DNA of 55,709 bases from contig NW_025955222.1 of assembly GCF_022376445.1 (NCBI RefSeq), positions 1 through 55,709 of the forward strand. Direction: 5' to 3'. The position numbers and the translations under genes were made by a program. The first letter of the stretch is position 1, and every line of letters starts with the position of its first letter. The stretch comes from Fomitopsis serialis (taxonomy: Eukaryota; Basidiomycota; Agaricomycetes; Polyporales; Fomitopsidaceae). Of the stretch, positions 21,993 to 34,353 are shown piece by piece. A model generated the notes under the pieces. It did no database searches, was not told the DNA's origin, and saw only the letters and a program-made list of their open reading frames with translations.

Positions 21993-23852
21993 ATGCTCTC
22001 CCTGTTGCGTTCACGTTCGACCGCTGGCAAGAAGAACGACGCTCCGGTGAAGCCTCCCGCCGACAAGCAAGAGACGACCAGCACTCCGGCCATCCCGCAA
22101 GTTGACAGTGCGCAGTCACCGGACGCCGCCACCAGCCCCGCGCCTCCTGCAGACAGTGCAGCCGCCCTTGCCCCTCCCTCTGACAGCGCGTCTTCATCTG
22201 CTCCTGGATCTACCGCAGGCAGCGCTGGTCACCAGCCGCCGGTCACGAAGCCTCCTCCACGCGCAGCGAGACGGCTCTCATGGCGGCCCTTCGCTCAGCC
22301 GGCTAGCAGTAACGGCGATGGTCAACCTGCAAAGGCAACCCCCAAAGCAAACAAACCTGCAGACCCTGCAGGCCGCCCCGTTGTGCGCACGCGCTCAGAC
22401 AAGAAAGCGCAGGAGTCCGCACTGCTCGTGCGCGAGCTCATCGTCGGCCCGTCGTCTAGGGCACCCACCAAGGTCAAGTCGAAGGCGCACTCAAGCGCCG
22501 AAATCGAGAAGGTGAAGGCCCAACTGGCGAGGCCCAGGACCGCAAGCAAGGTAATTGCGCAGCTCCGGCAGCTGTCGTCGTCAGACGAGCCGGTGGTCGT
22601 GGGCAGGGGTCCGAACGGGGAAACGCTGACCGCTCTCCCCAAGGGACCCATCCACGCTGTCTGCCTCTCGTACACAGACGCGGAGGCGCACGATCACCAC
22701 TTCTCCCGGCTCGCGGCGGACAAGACGACAGCTTCCGAGGGTGCGCAAGGTGCTGAGGCTGGTACGACGACGACTACTTTGCGGTCCATGTCGGTCCATG
22801 TCCATACCAAGACGACGGAAGCGGAGGTCTGCAGCGTAGCGAATGCGTCTATCACTACCCTCCAGACGGTCTTCTCGGGAGTCAGCCTCGTCAGTCTGAT
22901 CACTACGCCGGACTTGGGCCTAGGCGGTCCACCAGATGGGCCGGGAATCCTCAGCGGGGCATTGCCAACGGCGCAGGCCGTCATCCAAGGCGTTGAACAG
23001 ATAACGCCCCAGCTCATGGCACTTGGGTATGCAACGGGCAAGGCGGTAATGCCTGACCACGCTGGTATGTGAACACCTTGTCTCTAGATTACCTGGGATA
23101 TGCTGAAGGCACTATTAGGCATATACCCTCCAACCGATAGGATGTCAGTCATTACCTGTACGTCATACACTCATCTGAATCAGTCACAACAACTTCATCG
23201 TATGCGTAGATTGGTGGGGGTTTGAAGTTGCCATGCCTGCGGCGTCCTTGCATTACCTCGATGTATGCGGCTCTTCCTTTTAGACTTCGTTTTGTCGCTG
23301 AACTGACTATGGCTGTGGTTCTCTAAATTCAGAACGTGCCGTCGGTAGCGCACGCTGTCGTGAACTTTTTGACGGCGCTCTCCGTGGCGGAGGGCGGTGT
23401 GCGCGAGATCATGCCCTTTGTGCGGTACATCTCGCAGTTCGTTGATACCGAGTACAACATGATCAAGCAACAGAATGAAGGGCAGGGTGTAGTCTGCGCC
23501 GCGACATGGTGCGCTATAGTCTTCCTATGCATCCGAAGTCGTTGATGTCATTGTCCATAGGATCATGCCCGTTGCCCTCGTACCACGCCCATGGGACTTC
23601 CCGCAGCCTCCTCCGAAGACCGCAGACCCAGCGGCTTCGGGCGACGAAAATCCCGATGCTGGCCCGACATCTGTGCCCATCTTGGTCACACCGCACGGTG
23701 CGTCGTCGACCGCCAACCCGGAGGGCTTGCAGAATCTCCCTGAGGTCAAGGTTACTCCACCCACACCCCCCGCGTCGCAGACGTTAAAGAGTAGCACGGA
23801 GACAGATCATCCCTCCGTTACTTCTGCTGCCGCAGAGACCCCCGCGTCGTGA
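21993..23852 (+). CDS. Unrecognised Ala/Pro/Ser-rich protein with an ordered C-terminal half
   Basis: The start is MLSLLRSRSTAGKKND at 21993. The first ~170 residues are low-complexity Ala/Pro/Ser with many Lys. An ordered part follows: VKAQLARPRTASKVIAQLRQ, GPIHAVCLSYTDAEAHDHHF, VCSVANASITTLQTVFSG and AQAVIQGVEQITPQLMALGY. Splicing by eye then gives HAG-IYPPTDRMSVITY, a short exon WWGFEVAMPAASLHYLD, and NVPSVAHAVVNFLTALSVAE followed by FVRYISQFVDTEYNMIKQQN. A Pro/Thr-rich end follows. Introns at about 23068-23117, 23158-23209, 23262-23332 and 23509-23561 all keep frame. The hydrophobic and helical C-terminal segments suggest a folded helical domain. No family is recognised; it may be Agaricomycete-specific. 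Confidence 0.7.
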
Positions 23853-24404
23853 GTACTTGGGATCGGGCGCATACAGAACTCTTTATTACCTTACTGTATA
23901 TCATCATCCCGGGACACTTCGGAGTCTGGATCCTCATTCATTTCAGAGCACAGCTTGCGGATACGGATACCTTCCACTCTCTACTTCTATACTCTACTCA
24001 GGCAGCGTCCGCCTCACTTTAGATCTGCGTTTATCGCGATTGTCCGTCTCGCCTCGCAGGCATTTCTCATTGTTCTCTCTTAATGACCAGTCATGACGTT
24101 CCTTCGCAGTTTCCTCCCTATAGTCAGTGATACCCATAACCTGTACCGTACAGTAGCGATACAAACCACTTGCATGGAGCCTATGTTCGGCGCACAGAGA
24201 TGTCTCGCCTGCGAGAATGATCGGTCAATCAGGATATCGTATTGTTACAGGTTGGTCTGGCGCAGCTCGTTCGTGACATATTACAGGTATTCTTCAGATC
24301 ATTTCATGCTCTCCCCCACCGTATACATCGATCATTGGGTAGTGACGGTCTGGTCCGGCTCTGCACACGTTGGTCAGCGATGCTGGCACGATAGAGACAA
24401 GACG
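23853..24404. other. Convergent intergenic region
   Basis: About 550 bp between two convergent genes. Plus-strand frames at 23857-24446 carry no recognised motif and are probably 3' untranslated sequence. Confidence 0.4.
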
Positions 24405-24812
24405 TTAGGACGGACCGATGTAGTCGATAACACCACCCTGCAATGACTGCAGCTGGGTCAAGTACGAGTTCGGGATAGTGGCGGAGAACCCCTAGAGTAC
24501 AGAGGTTTGACTTGAACGTGCGAAACCATCGCAGCTGCTAGATACGTACCTTCATGAGCGAAGAGAAGCGATTTCCGACTTCACCGCCTGTGGGAACGTA
24601 CGGATGGTCAGTCAGTGAGATCCAATCCGATGAGAGATGGTGAGGTACGCACCGTTGGCACCGACGTCCCTCGCGTACTGCTCGAGCTGCTCATCCGTGA
24701 CATGGTCCTTGAACACTATGATGTACTCTGGCGACGGGCACCGTCAGCACCGCGATCAGCACGCATCTCCCAACGCACAGATGACTCCGTACGCACTTCC
24801 AGATTCAGACAT
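24405..24812 (-). CDS. Small cytosolic-type peptidase inhibitor I9 protein
   Basis: Four exons on the minus strand join in frame to about 71 residues. They read MSESGKYIIVFKDHVTDEQL, EQYARDVGANGGEVGNRF, SSLMKGFSATIPNSYLTQLQ and SLQGGVIDYIGPS. This is the inhibitor I9 / subtilisin-propeptide fold, as in the free proteinase A/B inhibitors of yeast and Pleurotus. It has the YIIVFK first strand, the GFSATIP central strand and the VIDYIGP last strand. There is no protease domain and no signal peptide, so it is a stand-alone intracellular inhibitor or chaperone of subtilases. Introns lie after the first 16 coding nt, after GAN and after LMK. It is divergent from the DNA glycosylase gene. Confidence 0.85.
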
Positions 24813-25278
24813 GTTTGAGAGCGTTCTGCGAGCGGCGTGAAGGTATCCGGTGGAGATGGGGGGCGTACGTGGGGGCGCGGTCGGTCTCGACAGGATTAAG
24901 TACGGCTGGGATGCGCAGTGGCACGGATGAGGCACTATGCACCTGCGGATTAGGAGTCGAGCCAAGGCCATGCTCCGTGAGCTGCTCCGACGATACCGTG
25001 CCGCTGACGCCACCGGCGCGACTGACCAGCACGTGCGCGGACGCGTCGCGTTTCGGCGCTTGAGCGCGTCTCGCGTCTCGCGGGCGCGGAGCCAATCATC
25101 GTGGAGCGGGAGCAACCCATCCGAGTGTGACTCAGCACCTCGGTCGCGTCGAACGCCCAGAAACTTTGGCCAAGTTCAAAAGGTTGGAACGCCGGTTGGC
25201 GAGCACCATCGCTGGTGTATGTTGAGATTGTCTTTGCTCACAAACCGTTTGCCGTCGCCTCGAAGCTATCAGTCCATC
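24813..25278. promoter_or_regulatory. Shared divergent promoter region
   Basis: The 466 bp separate the start of the I9 inhibitor (minus) from the start of the DNA glycosylase (plus). It must hold both promoters unless leader introns extend further. No TATA box is obvious. Confidence 0.45.
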
Positions 25279-27178
25279 ATGCCCGCCGTCACGCGCTCGG
25301 CCAGTGGAGCTACCACCAGGACGGCCGCAAAGACTCGGAAGGCTGCAACGACAATCTCGTCAGATTCAGCAAAGGCAGTGAAAGTGAAGAGTACGAAGAG
25401 AAAGGTTGCACCCTCTACCGAGAAGACGTCCAGGAAGAAGACAAAATCAAAGGAAGCAAGTGAGGACGAGCCTTCGCCACCTAAGCAACCCAAAGCTGTC
25501 GTCAAACTAGTCGCTCTGCCACTGAGTAACGCTGCTGAGGATGCACCAACTCTGGTCCCTGCCGTACTCACGTTCTCGTTTGAGGAGGCTAAACAGCACC
25601 TGATCGGGGTGGACGGACGCTTTGAGGACGTCTTCAAGCGCTTGAAATGCAGGCCTTTCGAACACCTAGAAAGGGTCGATCCGTTCCGGTATGCACGAAG
25701 ATAGACATTCGAGCGCGGTCTAGGTTAGCTGACTATGTGTACGCTAGGACCCTGGTAAACTCGATCATGCAAGTCGCCGTTGTGTATTACGCTATCGAGA
25801 ACAGTGACTGATCCCGATGAGCTGACAGGGGGCAACAAATCTCCTGGAAAGCTGCCAGGTCGATTACCCACAAATTCATCAGGCTATTCGACCCGTCAAT
25901 CCCAGAGGACCCAACAGATCACTCCGGGTGCGTCGTGGTGTCTCCTAGCAAGGTACCACGCTGAACTGACCGGACTGCAGTCCCACGTCATTCTTCCCTA
26001 GTGCCAGACAGGTCGCCGACATGGACATCACAACACTCAGGAGCGCAGGTCTGAGCGGCAGGAAAGCCGAATACGGTCAGGGCTCATCATATGCAAGGAG
26101 ACAGAGGCTGAACGCAAAATATGCAGTGCTCGATTTGGCGTCGAGATTCGCCGATGGTCGTTTGTCGACAGAGAAGTTGCTCGCTGCAGACGATGAAGAT
26201 CTGTACGAGATGCTTACGGCTGTGCGGGGCATCGGCAGGGTATGTCGTTGGCCAAAATAGACGCTAGGCCTGACACTGACAGGGATTGTGTGTTCCTCTT
26301 ATCCTCGCGATTTAGTGGACGGGTACGCCCATCATCATACTATGTCGTGCGGAATAACACGCTAAATGTCGTGATGCAGTTGATATGTTCGCGATGTTCT
26401 CCTTGCGACGCCCAGACATTCTGCCTGTCGGTCAGTTGCAGCAGGCCATCGCACTGCTGGAGATGTCTGATAGTTTACGCTCTGCAGGTGATCTTGGGGT
26501 ACAACGCGGGGTGCTCCGCTGGTTCCTGTCGTTGCATGCACCTACCGCATATCCGCTCACTATCTCTCCCGAGAAGTTACCGAAGAATCCGGAAGAAGAA
26601 GCAAAGACCAAGAAGAGCCAGGTCGACGGGGATGTCCTACCTGTACCCAGGGAGGACGCTGCAGGCAGCCAGAGTCAGACCCGCGCGCTGACTCCTGATT
26701 TGTCTTCAATGCTACCCGCGCCCTCCGCGCTCCCCGAGACACCCGTTGAAAAGGGCGCCACGAAGGGCAAGAGCCAAGCCCGGCCCAACGATGAGGACAG
26801 CGGCAATCCTCTCCCAACGCCTTTCACGCCGTCTATCAACAACATCTTGAACAAAGCTGCGACTGCGGCTGACTTCGCGCCGCCGCCCCTGCCTGAGGGC
26901 CTGACAGCCGGGGTACTACGGAGTAGACTGCAAGGAAAGAAGATGAAGTAAGTCAGCTGGTGATGAACCTTGTCGAGAGCCGGCTAATTAAATGTTATGC
27001 ATCCGCGTAGGGGCGTGCTGTTGACACCGAAGGAAATGGAGGAGCTCACAGATGGTTGGCGCCCATATCGTAGCCTCGGTGAGTGCCTAGATTGTACAAC
27101 GCAGATTACACGGTAATCATTAGGGCTGTCTCATAAGGTGTATTCTACATGTGGGCATTGGCGGAACCGCCCAAGTAG
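25279..27178 (+). CDS. DNA-3-methyladenine glycosylase II (AlkA/Mag1-type HhH-GPD)
   Basis: The enzyme removes alkylated purines in base-excision repair. The start MPAVTRSASGATTRTAAKTR leads a ~90-residue Lys/Ser/Thr-rich tail with likely nuclear signals (KSTKRK, SRKKTKSK). The core follows: LTFSFEEAKQHLIGVD, FEHLERVDPFRTLVNSIMG, QQISWKAARSITHKFI, FFPSARQVADMDITTLRSAG and LSGRKAEY. The helix-hairpin-helix reads EDLYEMLTAVRGIGRWTVDM with the catalytic Asp in TVDM, then FAMFSLRRPDILPVGDLGVQ and RGVLRWF. A disordered ~130-residue insert precedes the last helices (LLTPKEMEELTDGWRPYRSL, GVFYMWALAEPPK). Intron 2 is GC-AG, and W-T of the motif lies in a 7-nt exon at 26316-26322. Confidence 0.92.
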
Positions 27179-27919
27179 GGTTGCGCGGGTCGATTGTGAA
27201 CACTCTCAAGACTCTAGGATGACGTGTCGTTGCTCTCGATGTGGCATATTTATGTGCTCGGTTGGCTAGGACGGAATGTATCAGATGTGCCCGGGACGTC
27301 GGTGGGCAGGCACTCGTTAGCCTTATTGTGGCGTCCAACACTGCGCCGAGTAGACGCGACGTGAAATCGAGCTTGCTGGGTCCGGTTATATTCGCATCTG
27401 GCGTTGACATACGGCAACTCAGCAGGACGCAATGAAGCGAAGTTGCATCCACGTCTGCCTGTTATGGTGACGCTACCTCGAGCGATTAATCCTCTTTCGG
27501 CAGCGATAGCGCGTAGAGATCCACGACGCCGGCGCGTCGGGCTCTATCTCGCACGGCATGTCGGTCATCCATGGCTGTTGCGCTGGCAGACGTCGTTCGG
27601 CTACCATGGACCCGCCCCTTAAAGCACAGATTGGACTGCCAATATGGCCGGCTTCCCTTGCAGGGCGGCGTTGCATCGGGAGAATGTACTTATCATGGCG
27701 GCGATTTTGATGCACTTCGAAGGCGCCGTGCGATAGGAACGTCCGTGCGCGAGCGTGTCAATGGACGCCGGCGGAGGCCGTCGGCCACACGATGCACGTC
27801 CTTCTCGCCTTCCCCTGCCGCCTGTGCCTGCATATAAGGCTCGGGCCCCTCCGCTGTCCAGTAAGCATCCGCTCCCCGCTTACACTCTCCGGCAATCTCA
27901 CTCACCGCGATCCACACCA
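27179..27919. other. Intergenic, about 740 bp
   Basis: Both strands are interrupted by stops; no exon is supported. The right end has the TATA box of the next gene. Confidence 0.4.
27833..27839 (+). promoter_or_regulatory. TATA box of the helical unknown gene
   Basis: TATAAGG lies about 85 bp upstream of the ATG at 27920. Confidence 0.5.
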
Positions 27920-29204
27920 ATGTCTCAGTCAAAATTCTTCCAGCAGTGGCACGCGTCCCTCGAGGAGCAGGCTGCCAACGCCTACGCTGCCTCCCCGGCC
28001 ACCAGCACCGCGGGCCCCTCGCAGGAGCGCCCCTCAAAATTCTGCCAGGAGTGGCATGCAGCTCTCGAGGAGCAGGCGCAGCTTGCCGCCCGCGCCGTCT
28101 ACGCTGCCCCCAAACCTGCGACCGCGCCAGTGTCCGCCGCGGTGCCGACCCGCCAGCGGGAAATCAAGCGGCTTTTTCGCGCCATTGACAAGGAACTAGC
28201 CAGCGCGGGTTGCATCGGCGTACAACACCCGCTGTTCGCCGAATGGCAAGAGCTGCAGCAGGTCAGTGCGGCGATCCACGCATGAGTCGGCTTCCGTGCT
28301 GACAATGCACCAATTGTAGCAATATGTGCAGCTCGAAGCACAGTACCAGAAGACCGTGCGTAGCTGCAGCATGTATCTCACTCGTGAGTCCTGCCCATAC
28401 ACTGCCTTGAAGCGTTTTCTGACTCGACCTTAGGCACCATGCATATATTCCACCCCGAAGCCCTTACTGGGCCACACGTGGTCCAGGCCAACACAGCCTT
28501 GACCGAAATACTGCGGGTAAGCGTGTCGACAGGTAATCTGATGATCCTTCCGCTGACCCGAGAACAAGGTCGTACGCCTGATGCAGGAGGAGGCGAAACG
28601 CGTCGAGTACTTCTTGTATGATCTGCAAGACGAAATCGAGGCATTCCCCACGAAGGTCATGCTTGCAGCGCGCAGCGCCAACACAGTCAAGTCTCGCGGG
28701 CTGTCTGGATGGCTGAAGAAGCTGCGCGCGTCGGTGAGCAAGCCTGTGAAGGCATTGCTCAAGGCCCTCGGACGATCACGCTCTCGTTCACACATCCACC
28801 TCCGGCTCGGCAGCTCGGATAATGGTACGTTCACTTCTTCCGGCTATCTAGTGGGCATTCGTCTGATTTGCTCTCTCCTAGTCGCTCTGTGCTCCGAGAA
28901 GGCAGATTATGCAGGACAACTAGCAGAAGAGAGCATCCCTTCGACAGCTAGCTGCCAACATCTCCTCGACGCGCTTTCGGATCTGATCGATGCGTCTCAA
29001 CTCATCGAGCGCGCCTGTGACGATCTGTTCCAGGCCAGCTACCTTGGCTCGATTGTACGTGGTCTATCATGGATCCTGCTCAGGCAGAGACTGACTTATA
29101 CTCGATAGACTTCATCTGCTCTCATTCGCGGAGAATATATGGAGGCGGCATCACAGGGCTCAGCTCGGCTTTACGCACATCTCGATCTGGTTGCTCGGAT
29201 GTAG
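27920..29204 (+). CDS. Helical protein of unknown function with an N-terminal tandem repeat
   Basis: The start MSQSKFFQQWHASLEEQA is repeated about 38 residues later as SKFCQEWHAALEEQA. The rest is mostly helical: REIKRLFRAIDKELASAG, HPLFAEWQELQQQYVQLEAQ, MHIFHPEALTGPHVVQAN, VVRLMQEEAKRVEYFLYDLQ and FPTKVMLAARSANTVKSRGL. A basic stretch WLKKLRASVSKPVKALLKAL with RSRSRSHIHLRL follows. The C-terminal region reads LLDALSDLIDASQLIERACD and SALIRGEYMEAASQGSARLY. Introns lie at about 28261-28319, 28382-28433, 28516-28568, 28826-28880 and 29055-29108, all in frame. The WHA repeats and coiled helices suggest a cytosolic scaffold or binding protein. No family is recognised. Confidence 0.7.
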
Positions 29205-30204
29205 GATGTCCCTCAGACTCAGTCCCCGCCGTCTCCAAGTTTGGCGACCCATCGCTTGCTGTTGTACTTGACAGACATTGCTCGTACCAGTACCACGCTC
29301 CTTGCCGTTTCATACAAGTCAAACATAGTGCTGTGTTGTAAATTGTATTATATCATACCCACCCGTAGAGACTCACAATGCATTCGATTTCCCTCAATAT
29401 AAATTAGTCTCCGTAGCAGACCCACGTAAAAAGCCGACAAGCGTCTTATAAGAATATCAATACGCTTGCGCCGACGTTGTAACATGCTGCATACCAGAAG
29501 CGTTCAGCGCTCGCCGTTACGGCCGCTCGATCATGTGACGACGCATCATTTGCTACACTTCGATCCGAATCGGGCAATCGTGGCAGCTCGTGGAACATCG
29601 TGGCGTTCGTCAAGGAATATGCACTGCAAGTTGTACAAAGGACCAATGTCTGACAGAGATCCCTCGACATTCATTTTGTGGTATGTGGCAGTAGCAGTGA
29701 TGGGATGTGATATTGACTGAACAATGTCTCTAATAGCTTCGCACTCGATTGTTCGTGGGTGTCAGTCATTGGCGTGATCAAGCTGGCAGGACGAGCAGCT
29801 GTCGATAAAGGATAATGACGTGCGTCATGAATCACCCCGCGGCATGCGTTCTGCATTCCAACACAACCGGACTTGGCCCCGGTTTGAGAAGAGTGGTGCA
29901 GAGACTCACCAGAATATTTAGGGTCTCGAAGGCCAACCGATATGTGGGCGGCCAGCGTGTCACCGTATGGCTTCGAGGCGTGCCGGTCGATCGCGACGCT
30001 CCGGTAACATGTCGTCCACCAAGTTCGAACACGCCCCGATCGACGCCATGACAGGTCTCGGCTGCCCTCCTCGTCGCACGGGCCCAATAAAGACGGCCCC
30101 TTCATTCCAACCGCCCCAACACCTCGTCTCGCCTCCCGCGCCGTGCGACCTTCCTCCCTCTCTCCGTCGTGTGCTACAGCGTGTAGCACTCACGGGAGAT
30201 CAAA
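29205..30204. other. Intergenic, 1 kb
   Basis: The left third is AT-rich (tattatatcata near 29345). Minus-strand frames at 29671-30193 overlap promoter sequence of the kinase gene and have no recognised motif. No other feature is seen. Confidence 0.35.
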
Positions 30205-32306
30205 ATGTCCCTCTCGCCTGAACACACGCGCGACGAGACCGAGACGTCCTGTTTTGGGTTTCTCTCCCCGCCCTCCGACGCGGAAGATGTGCCGTCTGCC
30301 GAGGGCTACGCGCTCCAAGGACAACTGACGGACCTCGACCAGGAGCCCCACTCTCGCGAGGAGTACTCGCAGAGCGAAGGGAGTCCCACGGGCGGACTCT
30401 ACTCTTCCTTCGTTCCAGCTGAGCAGGCGGACACTTCCCCTCATGGTGCGACACCACACCTGCTTGATCCATACACGTTCTCTGCCCTGTCGTCCCTACC
30501 CCTCTCTCAGTCCCTTCATTACCGACCCTCCAGCCAGATGTACCGCAGCATCATCTCTTCCACTCATCTACCTCTGTGCCCCGCCGGCGCTGGACCTGGC
30601 TAACGCGTCGCTCGAGATGACCTTTGCGGACAACCACTACGACGGATACAACACTTACTCCCTCCACCCAGATGCGTCCCCCTTCATGCAGCACAACCAA
30701 TCGTTTGACATGGTTGCCATGAACGATTTCTCCAACCTCAGCGACCCCGCAGCGTCCTCTCCTTCCAACTTCCTTTCTCCCCTGCCCTCCGTGTCGCTCC
30801 ACAATCTTTCTTCCTCGACCGTCTGTAGCACGGAGTCTTTCGATCTCCCGCAGACATTGTCGCCCTCTGCGCTACACCGACCTGACTTCCCACGTGCTTA
30901 CGCGTCGGATGACCCCTTGTTCACCAGGGGACGTCTGTACTCTCCGCGATTCTCGGTGGAACACAAACTCAACCTATTTTTCGTGCGCACGTACCTGCTC
31001 GGCGACGAGCTCGGTGCGGGCGGATACGGTTTCGTCATGACCGCTCGCCATCGGACAGAAGGGAACGAGGTGGCGGTCAAGTTCATCATCAAGACTAAGG
31101 TGCCTGACCATGCGTGGGTGGATGACGGGTACGGTGGACGGGTGCCATCGGAGGTCATGCTACTCGGTGGACTGGAACATCCGAATATCGTAAAGTGCTT
31201 TGAGCTTTATGAGGACGAAATCTACTATTACATGGTAGGCACTTGATGTCCCGTGTTGTCGTAATATCGTGGCTGATGTGGCCCGTAGGTGCAAGAGCTG
31301 CATGGCACACCATGGGTGTCGAAGAAGGACAAGAGGGTGAAGCAGCCGTCTGCTCCGGGAGCGCTCTCCGCGCCGTCGGTTAGCTCGCCGCCGTTGCTAA
31401 CCCCTTCCTTGTCCACCGACTCGATGCTCGACTCCGTACCGTCTACACCGTCCATGTCGGCTGAGAGCCTGCGTGATCTTCCTGCCGTCTCCATCTCTCT
31501 GCAGAGTTCGGCGTCACCGGAGCAAGGCTCCGCTCTCTTCTTCCCATCGCACGCCCAACACCCTTCTGCGCCGGCGGCACACGAGGTGGGAAAGGAGAAA
31601 TGTGAGGGAGGAGCAGAGGCGCAGGGTCTCCTCCGGCCGCCGCTCCCCTTGCCTCTCCAGGTCCGCCCTAACTTCACAAGACGCCCGTCGCATGACCTCT
31701 TCGAGTGCATCGAGCAGAGCAAGTATAAACGTCTCTCTGAGAACCAGGCACGATACATCTTCGCCCAGGTCGTGGAGGCCGTGTATTACTTGGACAGCAA
31801 GGGTATCACGCATTGCGATATCAAGGACGAGAACCTACTTGTAGACAGCGATCTCAAGGTGAGCCTGAACCGTCTATACGCGATGCACTTTATTCATTGT
31901 GACACCTCATCACCAGGTCAAGTTGATTGATTTCGGCAGTGCCGTCTGGGTGGACGACCCTTCCGTACCTCGGCCGTACTACCACCAATTCTACGGCACT
32001 ACCGCGTATGCATCCTCCGAGATCCTGCGGAAAATGCCCTATCGCGCTCCCCCTGCTGAGACGTGGACGCTCGGTGTGCTGCTCTCCTACCTCCTCACGG
32101 GACATTCGCCGTTCCCGACTGAACAGGACGCGATGGATGGCCGGATCACTCTCCGCGAATTGGGTTCTGCGCGGATTAGTCGGGCAGCAATCTCGCTCAT
32201 GCAGAGATGCCTGGAGCGTGACCCTGATCGTCGTGCTGATATCGTGGAAGTGCGCGGCCATCGATGGCTGGCGGGCGCGCTGGAGCGGGATGGACTGGAT
32301 CAGTAG
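30205..32306 (+). CDS. Serine/threonine protein kinase with a long insert and non-RD catalytic loop
   Basis: The proposed start MSLSPEHTRDETETSCFGFL at 30205 joins the main frame through an intron from about 30446 to 30534. An alternative start is the ATG at 30617 (MTFADNHYDGYN). A Ser-rich ~200-residue region precedes the kinase domain. That domain has FVRTYLLGDELGAGGYGFV (P-loop), EVAVKFIIK (Lys of VAVK), HPNIVKCFELYEDEIYYYMV, hinge ELHGTPW, a ~110-residue Ser/Pro insert, SHDLFECIEQSKYKRLSENQ, ITHCDIKDENLLVD and VKLIDFGSAVWV. It continues GTTAYASSEIL, AETWTLGVLLSYLLTG and RCLERDPDRRADI. The pattern resembles PAS-kinase/CAMK-like enzymes, but no PAS domain is visible. HCD replaces HRD. Confidence 0.85.
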
Positions 32307-33261
32307 GCCTCGCCTCTCCCGAGCTCTACATATTGACCTTCCAGGCATCAGGCACGTACCTATTTTGGTTTGTTCAGCGTTTTTACCGCGTCTCCAGGCG
32401 TCTCCTCTTCGATACATTCAGATCCCTTTTTGCGTTCATCTTTCTCATCCTCATCGTATCTCATCGCACGGACTTTGCATATGTGCGTTCATACCTTTAT
32501 CACGTTTGGCTTCATCACATACCCTTCAGAGCTGTATTTTTGGCATCCGTGGCACCGTGGCCCTTCCCTTACTCGTATAGCGTAAGTAGTACTGTATCGT
32601 AGCTCATCGTCATGTAGACCCAATTGGTGGATAGCAGGTCTTGACATGTATTCCATGCCTCTCGCCGGAGATAGCTCAAGTTGGTGGCGTAGTGAACGGT
32701 GCATCGTGAGGCCGAACGAAGTGCAGACATGCTTTTATGTCTGCGTCTGTCGAAGAGTTGGCTGGGTGCCTTGATGGGTGGCTCGTGACTGGGGTGAGTA
32801 GTCGATAGCTTTGCGATTATATATAAGAGCTCCCTCGAGAGTCGGGTGGTGATTGGCCCGGTAGTCTCCTTCATGCCACGAGTGAGCCTGAGTGTCAGCG
32901 TAGTCACGGTCGCCGGAAGTCTCGTGCGTCGTTCCCGGAAAACGCTGTGTGTCGGAAACCACAAGTGTTGTTCGCTGATGCGGATAGTTCAGCATGCGTC
33001 AGAAGAAGGAACTCTCACGGCGGATGAGCAGCAACAGTGCGTTGAGCAATGAGCATAAATGGCGAAACTAAAACCACAGAAGTACTGCAATGGTCACTAC
33101 TTACAGGCCCAGGGTAATGTCAAGAAGCGCCGGCCGGGGGACCGGGAAGAGCCGGCCCCGCCAGCCAATGGGAGCGGGTGCATCACAGAAGGCCCGCTCG
33201 TCGTTCAGTGCGGCGACGCCGTCTGCCTCCTTACTCACCTCCTTTTCCGCCCAACCCCACC
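32307..33261. other. Intergenic, 950 bp
   Basis: The left half is T-rich and is probably the 3' untranslated region of the kinase gene. A TATA-like run (tatatataag) at about 32818 is too far from the next ATG to be assigned. The right end carries a CCAAT box. Confidence 0.4.
33165..33169 (+). promoter_or_regulatory. CCAAT box upstream of the complex I subunit gene
   Basis: CCAAT within CCAGCCAATGGG lies about 95 bp before the ATG at 33262. In fungi the HAP (Hap2/3/5) complex binds CCAAT and controls many respiratory genes, so this fits. Use by HAP is inferred. Confidence 0.4.

Positions 33262-34353
<1,092 letters not shown>

Noticed and set aside
31228..31758. 176-codon minus-strand open frame
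   Set aside because: Shadow of the Ser-rich insert of the kinase gene.
32811..32830. TATA-like run tatatataag
   Set aside because: More than 400 bp upstream of the nearest start codon and with no start region after it; no gene could be assigned.
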